Part shown: positions 8,562 to 19,222 of the stretch, piece after piece | How the letters are laid out: each line of letters opens with the position of its first letter | How positions within the stretch are numbered: the first letter of the stretch is position 1 | NCBI RefSeq assembly: GCF_016924145.1 | Contig: NZ_JAFFZO010000003.1 | Span: 113,679-177,678, forward strand | DNA length: 64,000 nt | Source: Amphritea pacifica | GTDB lineage: Bacteria; Pseudomonadota; Gammaproteobacteria; Pseudomonadales; Balneatricaceae | Direction of reading: 5' to 3' | Notes under the pieces: model-generated | What the model was told of the DNA's origin: nothing | Database searches by the model: none | Seen by the model: only the letters and a program-made list of their open reading frames with translations | Position numbers and translations under genes: made by a program

Positions 8562-10073
8562 TTATACTGTCACTTCCCTTTCAACAAAACTATCCTCGAC
8601 CATTTCAGTCGCAATAATCTCCCCCTGATGCTCCCACATAAGGCGCTCTGCATCAGTCGCTTTAGGTGAAAACAAGCCTGTCTGAGCGTAGATCAGACCG
8701 ATAACAGGCGATACCCAGCAAGCAAATGCCAGCGGGATATACAGCAGGTTTTCGACATGACCATCAGCAATGCCCAGCCCCAGCGCACTAATCACAAACG
8801 CACCACCGGCATTCCATGGAATCAGCGGCGAAATAAGCGTGCCACCTTCCTCAATCGCCCGGGAAAGGTTCAGGGTTGAATAGCCCATACCCCGGTAGAT
8901 CGGCGCATACATACGACCCGGCAGAGCAATTGACAGGTAGGGGTCTCCGGCAACAAGGTTGGTCGATATAGAGGTGCAGACAGCGGCGGTCTGAACACCT
9001 TTAAACCCTTTAACCTTAGTCATAATGGCTGCAATAATCGCTTCCAGACAACCGGTTTTCTCAAGCGCACCACCGAACCCCAGTGCGATCAGCACCAGCG
9101 AGATGGTCCACATCATTGACTGGATACCGCCACGGTTCAACAGGCTATCGATGGTACTGATACCGGTATCAATTGAGTAACCACTATTGGCAAAGGTCAG
9201 CAACTGATGAATACCCGCCCCCTGAGTGATCATCGCAGCGACAGCGCCCGCCAGAACACCGGCAAACAGCGATGGAATCGGTGGCATACGCTTAACCGCC
9301 AGCACAATAACCAGCAGTGCTGGCAGCAACAACCAGGCCGAGATGGTAAAGTTTGCATCCAGTGCAGCAGTGATCGCATTGATCTTTTCAAAGGATGCGC
9401 TCTCGCCATCGATCAGGGTAAAACCTGCAACCAAATAAATGGTAAAAGCGATCAGCATTGAGGGTATAGTGGTCGGCATCATGTTTTTGATATGTGAAAA
9501 GACATCAGTGCCGGTAACAGCCGGTGCCAGATTAGTGGTGTCTGACAGAGGCGAAACTTTATCGCCGAAAAAGGCTCCGGAAACGACAGCACCTGCGGTC
9601 CAGTAGACCGGGATATCAAAACCCGCACCAATCCCCATCAGTGCGAGCCCCACAGTTCCAACTGTTCCCCAGGAGGTGCCGAGGGAGAGGGATACTACTG
9701 AGCAAAGCACCATGGCAGCCGCCAGGAATATCTGTGGAGACAGCAGCGTCAGGCCATAATAGATCAGTGTTGGCACCGTACCACTGGCGATCCAGACGCC
9801 GATAATCATACCCACGCAGATCAGCACCGAAACCGAAGGCAGCGAGACATGAATAACATGGAAAACGCCCTCTTCAATATCTTTCCATTTAAGCCCCAGC
9901 CTGATGCCTACCAAACCGGTTATCGCTAAACCGATGGCCAGTGGAATATGAGGGGTAAAATCACCAAAATAGAACAGCTGTATACCCAGCACCATGAGAG
10001 TCAGAACAACGGGAATCAGAGCTAATCTAAGCCCCGGCTTTTTCACGTCAGAAACTTGCAGATGATCATTCAT
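8562..10073 (-). CDS. nhaC: NhaC-family Na+/H+ antiporter
   Basis: A 503-residue polytopic inner-membrane protein of the NhaC family. Diagnostic segments are IWIASGTVPTLIYYGL-like helix 3, the SLGTSWGTVGTVG stretch, AFFGDKVSPLSDTTNLAPA (the ion-site region, near residue 190) and the C-terminal LVAGDPYLSIALPGRMY and GGTLISPLIPWN. It expels Na+ in exchange for H+, as expected in a marine organism. I start at the ATG at 10073, which has an AGAGAG ribosome binding site; the frame stays open to a GTG at 10115, whose extra residues (VECCDICQKRDTL) do not look like family sequence. Confidence 0.92.
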   Translation of the reverse strand: MNDHLQVSDVKKPGLRLALIPVVLTLMVLGIQLFYFGDFTPHIPLAIGLAITGLVGIRLGLKWKDIEEGVFHVIHVSLPSVSVLICVGMIIGVWIASGTVPTLIYYGLTLLSPQIFLAAAMVLCSVVSLSLGTSWGTVGTVGLALMGIGAGFDIPVYWTAGAVVSGAFFGDKVSPLSDTTNLAPAVTGTDVFSHIKNMMPTTIPSMLIAFTIYLVAGFTLIDGESASFEKINAITAALDANFTISAWLLLPALLVIVLAVKRMPPIPSLFAGVLAGAVAAMITQGAGIHQLLTFANSGYSIDTGISTIDSLLNRGGIQSMMWTISLVLIALGFGGALEKTGCLEAIIAAIMTKVKGFKGVQTAAVCTSISTNLVAGDPYLSIALPGRMYAPIYRGMGYSTLNLSRAIEEGGTLISPLIPWNAGGAFVISALGLGIADGHVENLLYIPLAFACWVSPVIGLIYAQTGLFSPKATDAERLMWEHQGEIIATEMVEDSFVEREVTV

Positions 10074-10376
10074 GAGCGTATCTCTCTTCTGGCAGATATC
10101 ACAACACTCCACCAATCAGGCTAAGAGTCTTTTAGACTGGTGTTTATGAGGCTTTTCTGTTGATCAAATCTGAATATTATTTTTGTTAGCCCGACCTGTT
10201 TAATTATTAGACAATTAGACTAGGATATGGCGCTAAAAACCTATATTCATTTACATTTATGACTATATATAAGCTTTTATTGAGAGATACAGACTATTTG
10301 TAGGAAAATAGACAAAAATAATACTCGCTTCGGTTGAAAGCGTGGTAACCAGAATGACATCAGAGCTGACAGATGG
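10074..10376. other. AT-rich intergenic region upstream of nhaC
   Basis: About 300 bp with no convincing gene. It must hold the nhaC promoter (leftward) and the 3' end of the yjbQ transcript. I see several AT-rich stretches (for example around 10190-10300) but no promoter hexamer pair or operator I would defend. Confidence 0.5.
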
Positions 10377-10799
10377 CTAACCGATATGTACCGCAACAGA
10401 TCTGATCTGCCGACCATGACGATGCTCCCAGCAATACACTCCCTGCCAGGTTCCGAGCAGCAAACGCCCCTCACTTACCGGAATCGATAAGGTAGTTGCG
10501 GTGAGCGCTGCTTTGATATGAGCAGGCATATCATCACGCCCCTCAAACAGATGGGTGTAGAGCGGATCGCCTTCAGGCACCAGCCGGTTCAACCAGTTTT
10601 CCAGATCCTGTTGCGCACTGGGATCAGCGTTTTCCTGAATCGTCAGACTGGCACTGGTATGTTGAATCAGCAGAGTACACAGCCCCTCCTGAACCCCACT
10701 ACTGTTCAGTTGCTGCTTCAGCCGATCGGTAAATTCATATAACCCCTGGCCCTGGGTTTCTATCCTGATTATCTCGACCATTCGTGAAATATCCATCAT
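10377..10799 (-). CDS. yjbQ: YjbQ-family (UPF0047) secondary thiamine-phosphate synthase-like protein
   Basis: About 140 residues matching the YjbQ fold: LCTLLIQHTSASLTIQENADPSAQQDLENWL, the DMPAHIKAAL segment, SIPVSEGRLLLGTWQGVYCWEHR and the terminal VAVHIG. The conserved histidines (QHTSAS, DMPAHIK, EHR) are present. Members substitute for ThiE in some assays; the physiological role is not settled. Possible starts are ATG at 10799, 10796 or 10778; the two first ones overlap the T-tail of the mdh terminator, so the internal start at 10778 (MVEIIRIETQGQG) is a fair alternative. Confidence 0.88.
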   Translation of the reverse strand: MMDISRMVEIIRIETQGQGLYEFTDRLKQQLNSSGVQEGLCTLLIQHTSASLTIQENADPSAQQDLENWLNRLVPEGDPLYTHLFEGRDDMPAHIKAALTATTLSIPVSEGRLLLGTWQGVYCWEHRHGRQIRSVAVHIG

Positions 10800-10834
10800 A
10801 AAAAAGCCCCGTCAGAGTAATTCCGACAGGGCCC
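10799..10834 (-). terminator. Rho-independent terminator after mdh
   Basis: Read leftward, an imperfect stem GCCCTGTCGGAA / TTACTCTGACGGGGC is followed by TTTTTT, immediately after the mdh stop codon. Its T-tail abuts the first possible yjbQ start codon. Confidence 0.75.
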
Positions 10835-10868
10835 TAAAGTCGCTTTGAATCTTGCTTACCCCAGCAGA

Positions 10869-11969
10869 TCAAAGTACCCGGTTATTGCTCATGAACTTAC
10901 TTTCCTGGCTCGGTCCTGTGCCATCGGCATATAGCGTAACACCCGATTTCAGACAGATAGTCAGGTTCATGTGGGACTCTTCAGTCTCTTTTGGCAGCAG
11001 GTGTTCAACGACCGCTTTTTCTTCCAGTAACTCAAGCTCGGTGGCGGTGAGTTTCTTACGGCTGAAATCACTGATCTCAAGTCCATGAACAATCTGATAA
11101 CGACCATAGTTACAACGCACCGGGAAGGAGAAGAAAACCCCTTTTTCAATGCCGTAACTACCATCACTCAGTATTCCCATGCTGACGATTTCGCCGGGAT
11201 CAGTCCCCTGAGTCCAGTTATGCATCTGATCAACAATTGCCTGCGCAGCCGATGCAGCACTGGATAATCCACGTGCCTTGATGATCTCGCTACCCCGCTC
11301 CTGCACACGGGGAATAAACTCATTGCGATACCAGGAGGTATCGATCTGCCCCATAGCAGGCTCACCAAAGACAGTTGCATGATGCAGATCCGGGTACTGA
11401 GTCGGAGAGTGGTTACCCCAGATAATGATATTCTGAATATCACGGGCGGTAACGCCACACTGGCTGGCCAGCATACCTTTAGCGCGGTTATGGTCCAGGC
11501 GTGTCAGACAGGTAAACTGCGAGGGGCTGAGCTTGGGCGCGTTACGGCTGGCAATCAATGCGTTAGTGTTCGCCGGGTTACCGGTGATCAGAACCTTTAC
11601 GTCACGGTTGGCAAAATCATTCAGCGCCTTACCCTGACGGGCAAAAATCTCTGCGTTGACTTCCAGCAGATCGCTACGCTCCATACCGGGTCCCCGGGGA
11701 CGGGCACCCACCAACAGTGCATAGTGGCAATTGCTGAAACCCTCTTCGACATTATCGTGAAGGGTTATGGTATGCAGTAATGGATAAGCGCAATCTTCCA
11801 GCTCCATCGCCACACCACGAAGCGCCTCCATGGCATCAGGAATCTCGATCAGTTGCAGAATAACCGGCTGATCGCGGCCCATCATCTCACCTGCAGCAAT
11901 TTTGAACAACAGGTTGTAACTGATTGCACCTGCCGCACCAGTAACAGCAATCCGTACGGGTCTTCTCAT
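10869..11969 (-). CDS. mdh: Malate dehydrogenase (NAD type, LDH-like) with C-terminal extension
   Basis: It oxidises malate to oxaloacetate in the TCA cycle. The core has the [12 protein letters not shown] dinucleotide motif (11-22), substrate arginines R92 and R98 in [13 protein letters not shown]159/H187 of the catalytic dyad ([20 protein letters not shown]) and the SAASAAQAI helix. The usual proteins of this group have about 327 residues and end after the [15 protein letters not shown]-type helix; here the frame runs on for about 40 more (from PKETEESH near 326 to the end), ending SNNRVL. The extension is cysteine-poor, mixed in character and not part of the family fold. Good ribosome binding site (AAAGG). 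Confidence 0.9.
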   Translation of the reverse strand: MRRPVRIAVTGAAGAISYNLLFKIAAGEMMGRDQPVILQLIEIPDAMEALRGVAMELEDCAYPLLHTITLHDNVEEGFSNCHYALLVGARPRGPGMERSDLLEVNAEIFARQGKALNDFANRDVKVLITGNPANTNALIASRNAPKLSPSQFTCLTRLDHNRAKGMLASQCGVTARDIQNIIIWGNHSPTQYPDLHHATVFGEPAMGQIDTSWYRNEFIPRVQERGSEIIKARGLSSAASAAQAIVDQMHNWTQGTDPGEIVSMGILSDGSYGIEKGVFFSFPVRCNYGRYQIVHGLEISDFSRKKLTATELELLEEKAVVEHLLPKETEESHMNLTICLKSGVTLYADGTGPSQESKFMSNNRVL

Positions 11970-11979
11970 GGCTTATTAC

Positions 11980-12025
11980 CTTTTGTTATATACTTATGAG
12001 AGCTAACTCTTATACAAAAGTATAA
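11980..12025. promoter_or_regulatory. Imperfect dyad symmetry upstream of mdh
   Basis: CTTTTGTTATA (from 11980) is mirrored by TATACAAAAG (12011-12020), and a second, perfect dyad TTATAC-AAAA-GTATAA occupies 12010-12025. The left arm overlaps the mdh ribosome binding site region. This could be a repressor operator or an mRNA structure; no regulator gene adjoins it, so this is only a candidate. Confidence 0.3.
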
Positions 12026-12170
12026 ATCAATGGGTTTCGGATGTAACTACTACCCAATGAGGATTATTTATAACAGATGGATATATGGTTAGAATACCGC
12101 AAAGATTTGCTGCCAGACTGCCAGAAAACGACACTAAAGAGTCACTTTTGAGGAAGCAAAGACCAACGCT

Positions 12171-13373
12171 TCAGTGTTGCTCTTTCAGCCGGGCCGAATT
12201 CCCGGTCAGGCAAATAAGCGTTACGACACAAAACCCCGCCCCGGCATAAAATGTTACCGATGCGCCGTAATGGTCCCAGAGCAATCCGGCGATGACACTG
12301 GCCAGTAACATCGCAACGCCGCCAACCAGATTGAAAATACCAAAGGCAGTGCCGCGCAGTTCGGCATGTGCGGTATCGGCAATCATGGTGGAAAGTAGCC
12401 CCTGGGTGATCCCCATATGCAGTCCCCAGAGTGACACCCCCAGCAACACAACTACCCAGTGCCCACCACTCGCCAACACCAGGTCGGCAGCAATCAGCAT
12501 CAGCAACCCAATGGCCAGCAACCAGGTATGACTGATCCGGTCAGATAACTTGCCAAACGGATACGCTGACAGTGAATAAACCAGACTCATAACCACCATC
12601 ACCAGAGGTACGAATGCTACAGGGATATCCGCCTGCAACGCCCGCAATACCAGAAACGCCTCACTGAACCGGGCCAGAGTAAATAGCCCGCCAATACCCA
12701 CCACCCACCAGTAGGACTGACTGAGTCGTTGGAGACTGCCCCGGCGGATCGGATTGCGGCGCGGTTTTATATCGGTGGGGGCTGGTTCATGTAAGCCAAA
12801 AATCAGCAGCCCCACGGCAGCAAAAGCCGGAATGGTTGCAACCCAGAACACCGCCCGGAAGTCATTGGCCCACAACAGCATGAGGCCCACCCCCAGCAAC
12901 GGCCCAAGAAAGGCCCCAACCGTATCAAGGGACTGACGCAAGCCAAAGGCAGCACCCCGAAGATGAGCAGGCGATATATCGGCAACCAGAGCATCCCGTG
13001 GCGCGCCACGAATACCCTTACCAAGCCGATCCAGCAGGCGAGCCGACAGCAATATACCTATTCCCGGAGCCAGCGCAAACAAAGGTTTGGAGAGCGCCCC
13101 CAGACCATAGCCGAGTACCGCTAACCCTTTTCGTTTGCCCAGATAATCACTCAGGGAGCCGGAGAAAATTTTAACGATCAGAGCCGTGGATTCCGCCAGG
13201 CCTTCGATCATGCCGATGGCAAACGCGCTGGCCCCCAATGTTGTCACCATAAACATCGGCAACAGGCTATGGATCATTTCGGATGAAACATCCATTAACA
13301 GACTGACGCAGCCGAGTATCCAGATACCGCTGGGAATCTGCCTCAGTGACGAACCTCTGGCTTCAGTTTGCAT
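12171..13373 (-). CDS. MFS transporter
   Basis: A 400-residue, 12-helix major facilitator protein. Visible family signatures are SLLMDVSSEMIHSLLPMF in helix 1, the loop 2-3 motif GSLSDYLGKRKGLAVLGY (about residues 77-94) and the repeat in the second half, AYPFGKLSDRISHTWLL. The basic RLLDRLGKGIRGAPRDALVAD segment resembles a drug/metabolite exporter subgroup. Substrate is not predictable. It is alone on its strand, 200 bp from mdh, and 78 bp precede it from the radical SAM gene. Confidence 0.85.
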   Translation of the reverse strand: MQTEARGSSLRQIPSGIWILGCVSLLMDVSSEMIHSLLPMFMVTTLGASAFAIGMIEGLAESTALIVKIFSGSLSDYLGKRKGLAVLGYGLGALSKPLFALAPGIGILLSARLLDRLGKGIRGAPRDALVADISPAHLRGAAFGLRQSLDTVGAFLGPLLGVGLMLLWANDFRAVFWVATIPAFAAVGLLIFGLHEPAPTDIKPRRNPIRRGSLQRLSQSYWWVVGIGGLFTLARFSEAFLVLRALQADIPVAFVPLVMVVMSLVYSLSAYPFGKLSDRISHTWLLAIGLLMLIAADLVLASGGHWVVVLLGVSLWGLHMGITQGLLSTMIADTAHAELRGTAFGIFNLVGGVAMLLASVIAGLLWDHYGASVTFYAGAGFCVVTLICLTGNSARLKEQH

Positions 13374-13451
13374 AGGCCTGCGATCTTCCTGGCGCTATTA
13401 ATTTGATGTTTGTATCAGCGGGCGTGGACCATCTGCAGGGTAAAAGCGCGC

Positions 13452-14360
13452 TTATAGTCCGCGCTGATAATCCTGCCGCAGAGATACCCTGTCAGGTGTT
13501 TCTATCGCGGCGCGTAACTGTCTTAATAGTGCATCAAGATCGCGGTTTAGCACACCCTTTAAGACCAGAAAGTTTGACGCGTGATCACTGCGAAAAATAG
13601 TCTTCTCCAGCGTCAGATTTGACAGAAACAACTCCATCTCCTGAAACAGCTGGCGCTGAGTTAACGGGGTAAAGTCACCATCATAGCCCACAGCAATCCG
13701 TTGATTACCACGACGGGAAAACAGCACCAGTGTCGCCAGGTAATCCGGCTGAACCGCATTAACCAGTTGCGCAGAGGCCAGCGCATGCTGCTCACTCATT
13801 CGCTCCCCACCCAGGCCATTAATCAGCATAACCGAGGTTTTAATCCCTGCCTGCTTGGCTTTGAGCAAACCATCCCGTGTGGTTGCAAAGGATTCACCTT
13901 TATCAATACAGCGCAGAACCTCATCATCTCCACTTTCAGCCCCCACGTAGATCAGTTTCAGACCCAGCTCACGCAGCACCTGAAGCTCCTCAACGGTTTT
14001 ATGTTTGAGGTTGGCAGGCAGTGCGTAGGTTGAAACCCGTGTCACAGAGGGCATATAGGTGCGGATAGCTTCCAGGATAGTTTTCAGACGGCGGAATGAC
14101 AGCACCATTGGATCACCATCCCCGAGAAAAACACGCCTCACACCAGGCAGTTGCTGGCCGCAACGGATGATCTCCCCGAGCAGCCGATCTTCACTTTTAG
14201 GCTTAAATTTTTTCTGCGGATCGATATACATCTCGCAGAAGGTACAGCGATTCCAGCTGCAACCATTGGTGACCTGGAGAATAAGGGAGCTGGCTTCACT
14301 GGGAGGCCGGAACACCGGCTCGATATAGCTGACGGGAGGGGCGACTGGAGGCCAGCTCAT
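13452..14360 (-). CDS. Radical SAM protein of unknown substrate
   Basis: A 302-residue protein with a radical-SAM TIM barrel: cluster cysteines C34, C39 and C42 in NGCSWNRCTFCEMY, then GDGDPMVL, and a GAESGDDEVLRCIDKG strand that binds SAM. The cysteine spacing is C-x4-C-x2-C, not the canonical C-x3-C-x2-C; I recall CSHNRCTFC-like motifs in COG1032-type proteins, so it is probably a natural variant. The start codon lies two bases after the tatD stop, making it the last gene of the tmk-holB-pilZ-tatD operon. Function unknown. Confidence 0.8.
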   Translation of the reverse strand: MSWPPVAPPVSYIEPVFRPPSEASSLILQVTNGCSWNRCTFCEMYIDPQKKFKPKSEDRLLGEIIRCGQQLPGVRRVFLGDGDPMVLSFRRLKTILEAIRTYMPSVTRVSTYALPANLKHKTVEELQVLRELGLKLIYVGAESGDDEVLRCIDKGESFATTRDGLLKAKQAGIKTSVMLINGLGGERMSEQHALASAQLVNAVQPDYLATLVLFSRRGNQRIAVGYDGDFTPLTQRQLFQEMELFLSNLTLEKTIFRSDHASNFLVLKGVLNRDLDALLRQLRAAIETPDRVSLRQDYQRGL

Positions 14361-14362
14361 CG

Positions 14363-15145
14363 TCAGCCACTGACCGCTTTACTGAACAGACGGTCGAAGT
14401 TGTTGCTGGTGATCTCGGCCACCTCTTCTATCCGAAGACCTTTAATATCCGCAACACACTGTGCCACTTCAACGACATATTGAGGCTCATTCGGTTTACC
14501 ACGATAGGGCACTGGCGCCAGGTAGGGAGAGTCCGTTTCGATTAACAGATTTTCCATCGGCACCTGTCGGACAACCTCCCGCAACTCAGCGGCGTTACGG
14601 AAGGTAATGATCCCGGAAAACGAGATCATAAAGTTCAGATCCATCGCCTGCCGTGCCATCTCCCAGTTTTCGGTAAAGCAGTGCAACACGCCGCCAACAG
14701 TCGTATCAACATGCTGACGCAGCATGCTAATGGTATCGTCGCGGGCATCGCGGGTGTGCACGATCACGGGCAAGCGCGACTGCGCTGACGCTTGCAGATG
14801 GTTAACAAAACTTTCCCTCTGCTGCGCTACGGTATCTTTCTGGTAATAGTAATCCAGGCCAGTTTCACCCAGGGCGATCACTTTCGGCTCCGCAGCATAA
14901 CCAAGCAAAGTAGCAACATCCGGCACACCATCAGATACGTGAAGTGGATGAACCCCCGCCGACGCATAAACATTATCGAAGCGATTAACCTTTTCAAGCA
15001 TCTCTGGAAGGGTCTGCATATCGATAGCAACACACAGCATCCGGGAAACGTTTTTCTCGGTGGCGGCATCAATAACGGATTGAAGCTGATTATTCCGGAC
15101 AGACAGGTCCAGCCTGTCGAGATGACAGTGAGAATCTACAAACAT
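14363..15145 (-). CDS. TatD-family metal-dependent hydrolase
   Basis: A 260-residue TIM-barrel deoxyribonuclease-like hydrolase (TatD/YcfH). Metal ligands are visible: VDSHCHLD at the N terminus (H6 and H8), GETGLDYYY (about residue 92, the bridging Glu), PVIVHTRDA, GVLHCFTE and the late ETDSPYLAP aspartate. In Pseudomonas the gene follows pilZ exactly as here. Family members are 3'-5' exonucleases; the in vivo role is probably DNA repair or D-aminoacyl-tRNA hygiene, not settled. Confidence 0.92.
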   Translation of the reverse strand: MFVDSHCHLDRLDLSVRNNQLQSVIDAATEKNVSRMLCVAIDMQTLPEMLEKVNRFDNVYASAGVHPLHVSDGVPDVATLLGYAAEPKVIALGETGLDYYYQKDTVAQQRESFVNHLQASAQSRLPVIVHTRDARDDTISMLRQHVDTTVGGVLHCFTENWEMARQAMDLNFMISFSGIITFRNAAELREVVRQVPMENLLIETDSPYLAPVPYRGKPNEPQYVVEVAQCVADIKGLRIEEVAEITSNNFDRLFSKAVSG

Positions 15146-15160
15146 GAGGGTAACTCTGAA

Positions 15161-15511
15161 TTACATTGTATTGGTACGTCTACCCGAATTCATCAGTGTC
15201 GCAATATAGGTTTCGATCTTGGAGATCAGCGTCGCGTCATCCTGTGAGAGCTGAATGCCGATACCCGGGACTCGCCCGCCCTGAGCTGCCCGGGGAGTAA
15301 CCCAGATAACTTTACCGGTGACCGGGATCTTATCGTCCTCATCGATCAGACTCAGCAGCATGAAAACTTCTTCGCCCAACTGATAGGTACGGGTAGTAGG
15401 AATGAATAACCCGCCATTTTTGATAAATGGCATATATGATTTATAGAGATCTTCCTTGGTCTCAATTGCCAGGGAGAGAATCCCATGACTCATGCGGGGT
15501 ACAACTGACAT
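15161..15511 (-). CDS. pilZ: Type IV pilus assembly protein PilZ
   Basis: A 116-residue single PilZ domain closely matching the founding Pseudomonas PilZ: GILSLAIETKEDLYKSYMPFIKNGGLFIPT, the GEEVFMLL strand, VTGKVIWVTPRAAQG and GIGIQL. The founding PilZ lacks the RxxxR c-di-GMP binding motif, and I see none here either, so it should act in pilus assembly through PilB/FimX rather than bind the nucleotide. No pilus structural gene is in the window. It sits between holB and tatD. Confidence 0.92.
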   Translation of the reverse strand: MSVVPRMSHGILSLAIETKEDLYKSYMPFIKNGGLFIPTTRTYQLGEEVFMLLSLIDEDDKIPVTGKVIWVTPRAAQGGRVPGIGIQLSQDDATLISKIETYIATLMNSGRRTNTM

Positions 15512-15606
15512 AGGCCGTATAGCCTCCCTAGTACTTATTTCATCCTAAACTCAGACTGTCTATATATTACTATTGCTTTGTGCTGCTGTATATCCTGTCA
15601 GGTCAG

Positions 15607-17275
<1,669 letters not shown>

Positions 17276-17297
17276 TCAAACTTAATCGTACCCGGCG

Positions 17298-18329
17298 TTA
17301 CTGATCCGGACTCGAACGGTAATCACTGCGACGCTTTAGCTGATACTGCTTAACCGCCCGGTTGTGCGCTTCCAGGGTCGCTGAAAACTGATGACTGCCA
17401 TCACCCTTTGCCACAAAGTATAGCCACTTACCCTGATCGGGATGCAGGGCTGCCCGGATCGCTTCCCGCCCGACCATCGCTATCGGTGTCGGCGGTAACC
17501 CAGCAATAGTGTAAGTGTTATAAGGGGTGGGACGGCGCAGATCCGCACGACGGATATTGCCTGTATAACGATCTCCCATACCGTAAATCACAGTGGGATC
17601 GGTCTGCAGTTTCATCCCTTTTTGCAAACGCTGAACAAAAACACCGGCGATAGTGGGTCTCTCGCTGCTCAGTGCCGTCTCTTTTTCAACGATAGAGGCC
17701 ATAATCAGAGCCTCATAAGCCGACTTGTAAGGCAGCTCTTTAGCCCGCTCCTGCCAGGCTGTATCCAACTCAGCCTGTAGCAGAGCATGGGCTCGCTTAA
17801 GCAGGTCTACATCGCTCATTCCACGATGGAACTGATAGGTATCAGCCAGGAACATCCCCTCCGGATGCTGTCCCTCAAGCCCCAGTGAAGCCATTAAATC
17901 GCTATCACTGAGATTATCCTGGGTGTTTTTTACCTGTTTATTTTCTCTAAGTTGTTCACGTAACTGCTTGAAAGTAGAGCCTTCTATGATCGTAAAGTTA
18001 TACGTAATAATTTTACCGGAAACCAGTTGCACCAGCAGCGTTCTGGGAGTTGTACCAGGAACCAGCTCATACTCACCCGCTTTAAGAAGATGCCCCACTT
18101 TTTTCAGGCGAACAAAAAAAGCAAACCAGTCAGGTTTCTCCATCACCCCTTCAGCGGCCAGTTGCCCCGCAACACGTTTAAAGCTACTTCCCGGCTCAAC
18201 CAGAATGGTCCGCGACTGGGACAGGGTCAGCGGTGTATCCAGATAACTCTGCAGTGATCGCCAGCCAGAATAAGCAAGCGCGACAACAACCATCAGAGTA
18301 ATAACAAAAGAGACAACAACTTTACGCAC
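17298..18329 (-). CDS. mltG: Endolytic murein transglycosylase MltG
   Basis: It cleaves nascent glycan strands and so limits their length. The 343-residue protein has an N-terminal membrane anchor (residues 5-22), a LysM-like segment with KAGEYELVPGTT (83-94), and the YceG catalytic domain with the IVEKET motif at 213-218, containing the essential glutamate, followed by VFVQRLQKGMKLQTDPTVIYG. The GTG start codon shares its first G with the pabC TAG stop, giving strict coupling. Confidence 0.93.
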   Translation of the reverse strand: MRKVVVSFVITLMVVVALAYSGWRSLQSYLDTPLTLSQSRTILVEPGSSFKRVAGQLAAEGVMEKPDWFAFFVRLKKVGHLLKAGEYELVPGTTPRTLLVQLVSGKIITYNFTIIEGSTFKQLREQLRENKQVKNTQDNLSDSDLMASLGLEGQHPEGMFLADTYQFHRGMSDVDLLKRAHALLQAELDTAWQERAKELPYKSAYEALIMASIVEKETALSSERPTIAGVFVQRLQKGMKLQTDPTVIYGMGDRYTGNIRRADLRRPTPYNTYTIAGLPPTPIAMVGREAIRAALHPDQGKWLYFVAKGDGSHQFSATLEAHNRAVKQYQLKRRSDYRSSPDQ

Positions 18330-19186
18330 TAATAAATTCCTTCAGCGACCAACCGGGACTGCAACAGACGGGTTAGCGGCCCAACCGGCCACTCAGGAGA
18401 GCGGCCCTGATCAGTGATAAGCCGGGTGACTGGCCAGATAGCAATAACACTGTTGCAGACAAAAACCTCATCGGCAGCAACCAGGGTATCTGCAGCATAC
18501 AGCCCTTCACATACCGTTACCCCTATCTGTTCAGCAAGCGTGAGAATAGTTTGGCGGATAATACCCGCGACACCACAACGATCAAGTTGCGGAGTATAAA
18601 GCCCCCCTCCTTGTGCCCAGAACAGATTACTCATGGTTCCTTCTACCAGAAACCCCTCACTGTCCAGCACGATACCTTCGCGGATTCGGCTATCATTCCA
18701 CTCTGCCCGCGCCAGCACCTGCTCAAGACGGTTAAGGTGCTTAATGCCAGCCAACAGCGGCGATAACGCCAGGCGAGTCTGACACAGCCTGACAGAAACC
18801 CCCTTTACAGAGGGCTGTTCTGGATAATCAGGAAAGGGATTCAGCTGCACAATCCGGTTGATTGGAACCCTGTCATCGACCGCATATCCACGCCCCCCGC
18901 ATCCCCGGGTGATGGTTATTTTCAGCACCTGACGGGAGCCAGAGGCTGGCTGCAGTTGCAGCAGCTTTGCCAGATCCGCTTCAAGCAACGACTGAATATT
19001 CGCCGGCAGAGGAATGCCAAGGCGGTCAGCGCCCTTGCACAGCCGATCAAGATGCGCCTGCCAGACAACCGGCTGAGAACCGTTCAGAGTAATGGTTTCA
19101 AAAAGGCCGTGACCATAAGCAAGCCCCCGGTCAGTTACCGGGATTGACTGCTCTGACTGACCATTTATCAGGATATAGGATCTCAT
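18329..19186 (-). CDS. pabC: Aminodeoxychorismate lyase
   Basis: A fold-type IV PLP enzyme that converts 4-amino-4-deoxychorismate to p-aminobenzoate and pyruvate for folate synthesis. Length 285. Markers: RGLAYGHGLFETI near residue 20, the PLP lysine in GIKHLNRLEQ, EGIVLDSEGFLVEGTMSN and the phosphate-binding GVAGIIRQTIL. Placement between fabF and mltG is the usual gammaproteobacterial arrangement, which separates it from branched-chain or D-amino-acid aminotransferases of the same fold. Confidence 0.92.
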   Translation of the reverse strand: MRSYILINGQSEQSIPVTDRGLAYGHGLFETITLNGSQPVVWQAHLDRLCKGADRLGIPLPANIQSLLEADLAKLLQLQPASGSRQVLKITITRGCGGRGYAVDDRVPINRIVQLNPFPDYPEQPSVKGVSVRLCQTRLALSPLLAGIKHLNRLEQVLARAEWNDSRIREGIVLDSEGFLVEGTMSNLFWAQGGGLYTPQLDRCGVAGIIRQTILTLAEQIGVTVCEGLYAADTLVAADEVFVCNSVIAIWPVTRLITDQGRSPEWPVGPLTRLLQSRLVAEGIY

Positions 19187-19222
19187 AGGGAGAACGGGCG
19201 CGCACCAGGCACGCCCGTAAAC

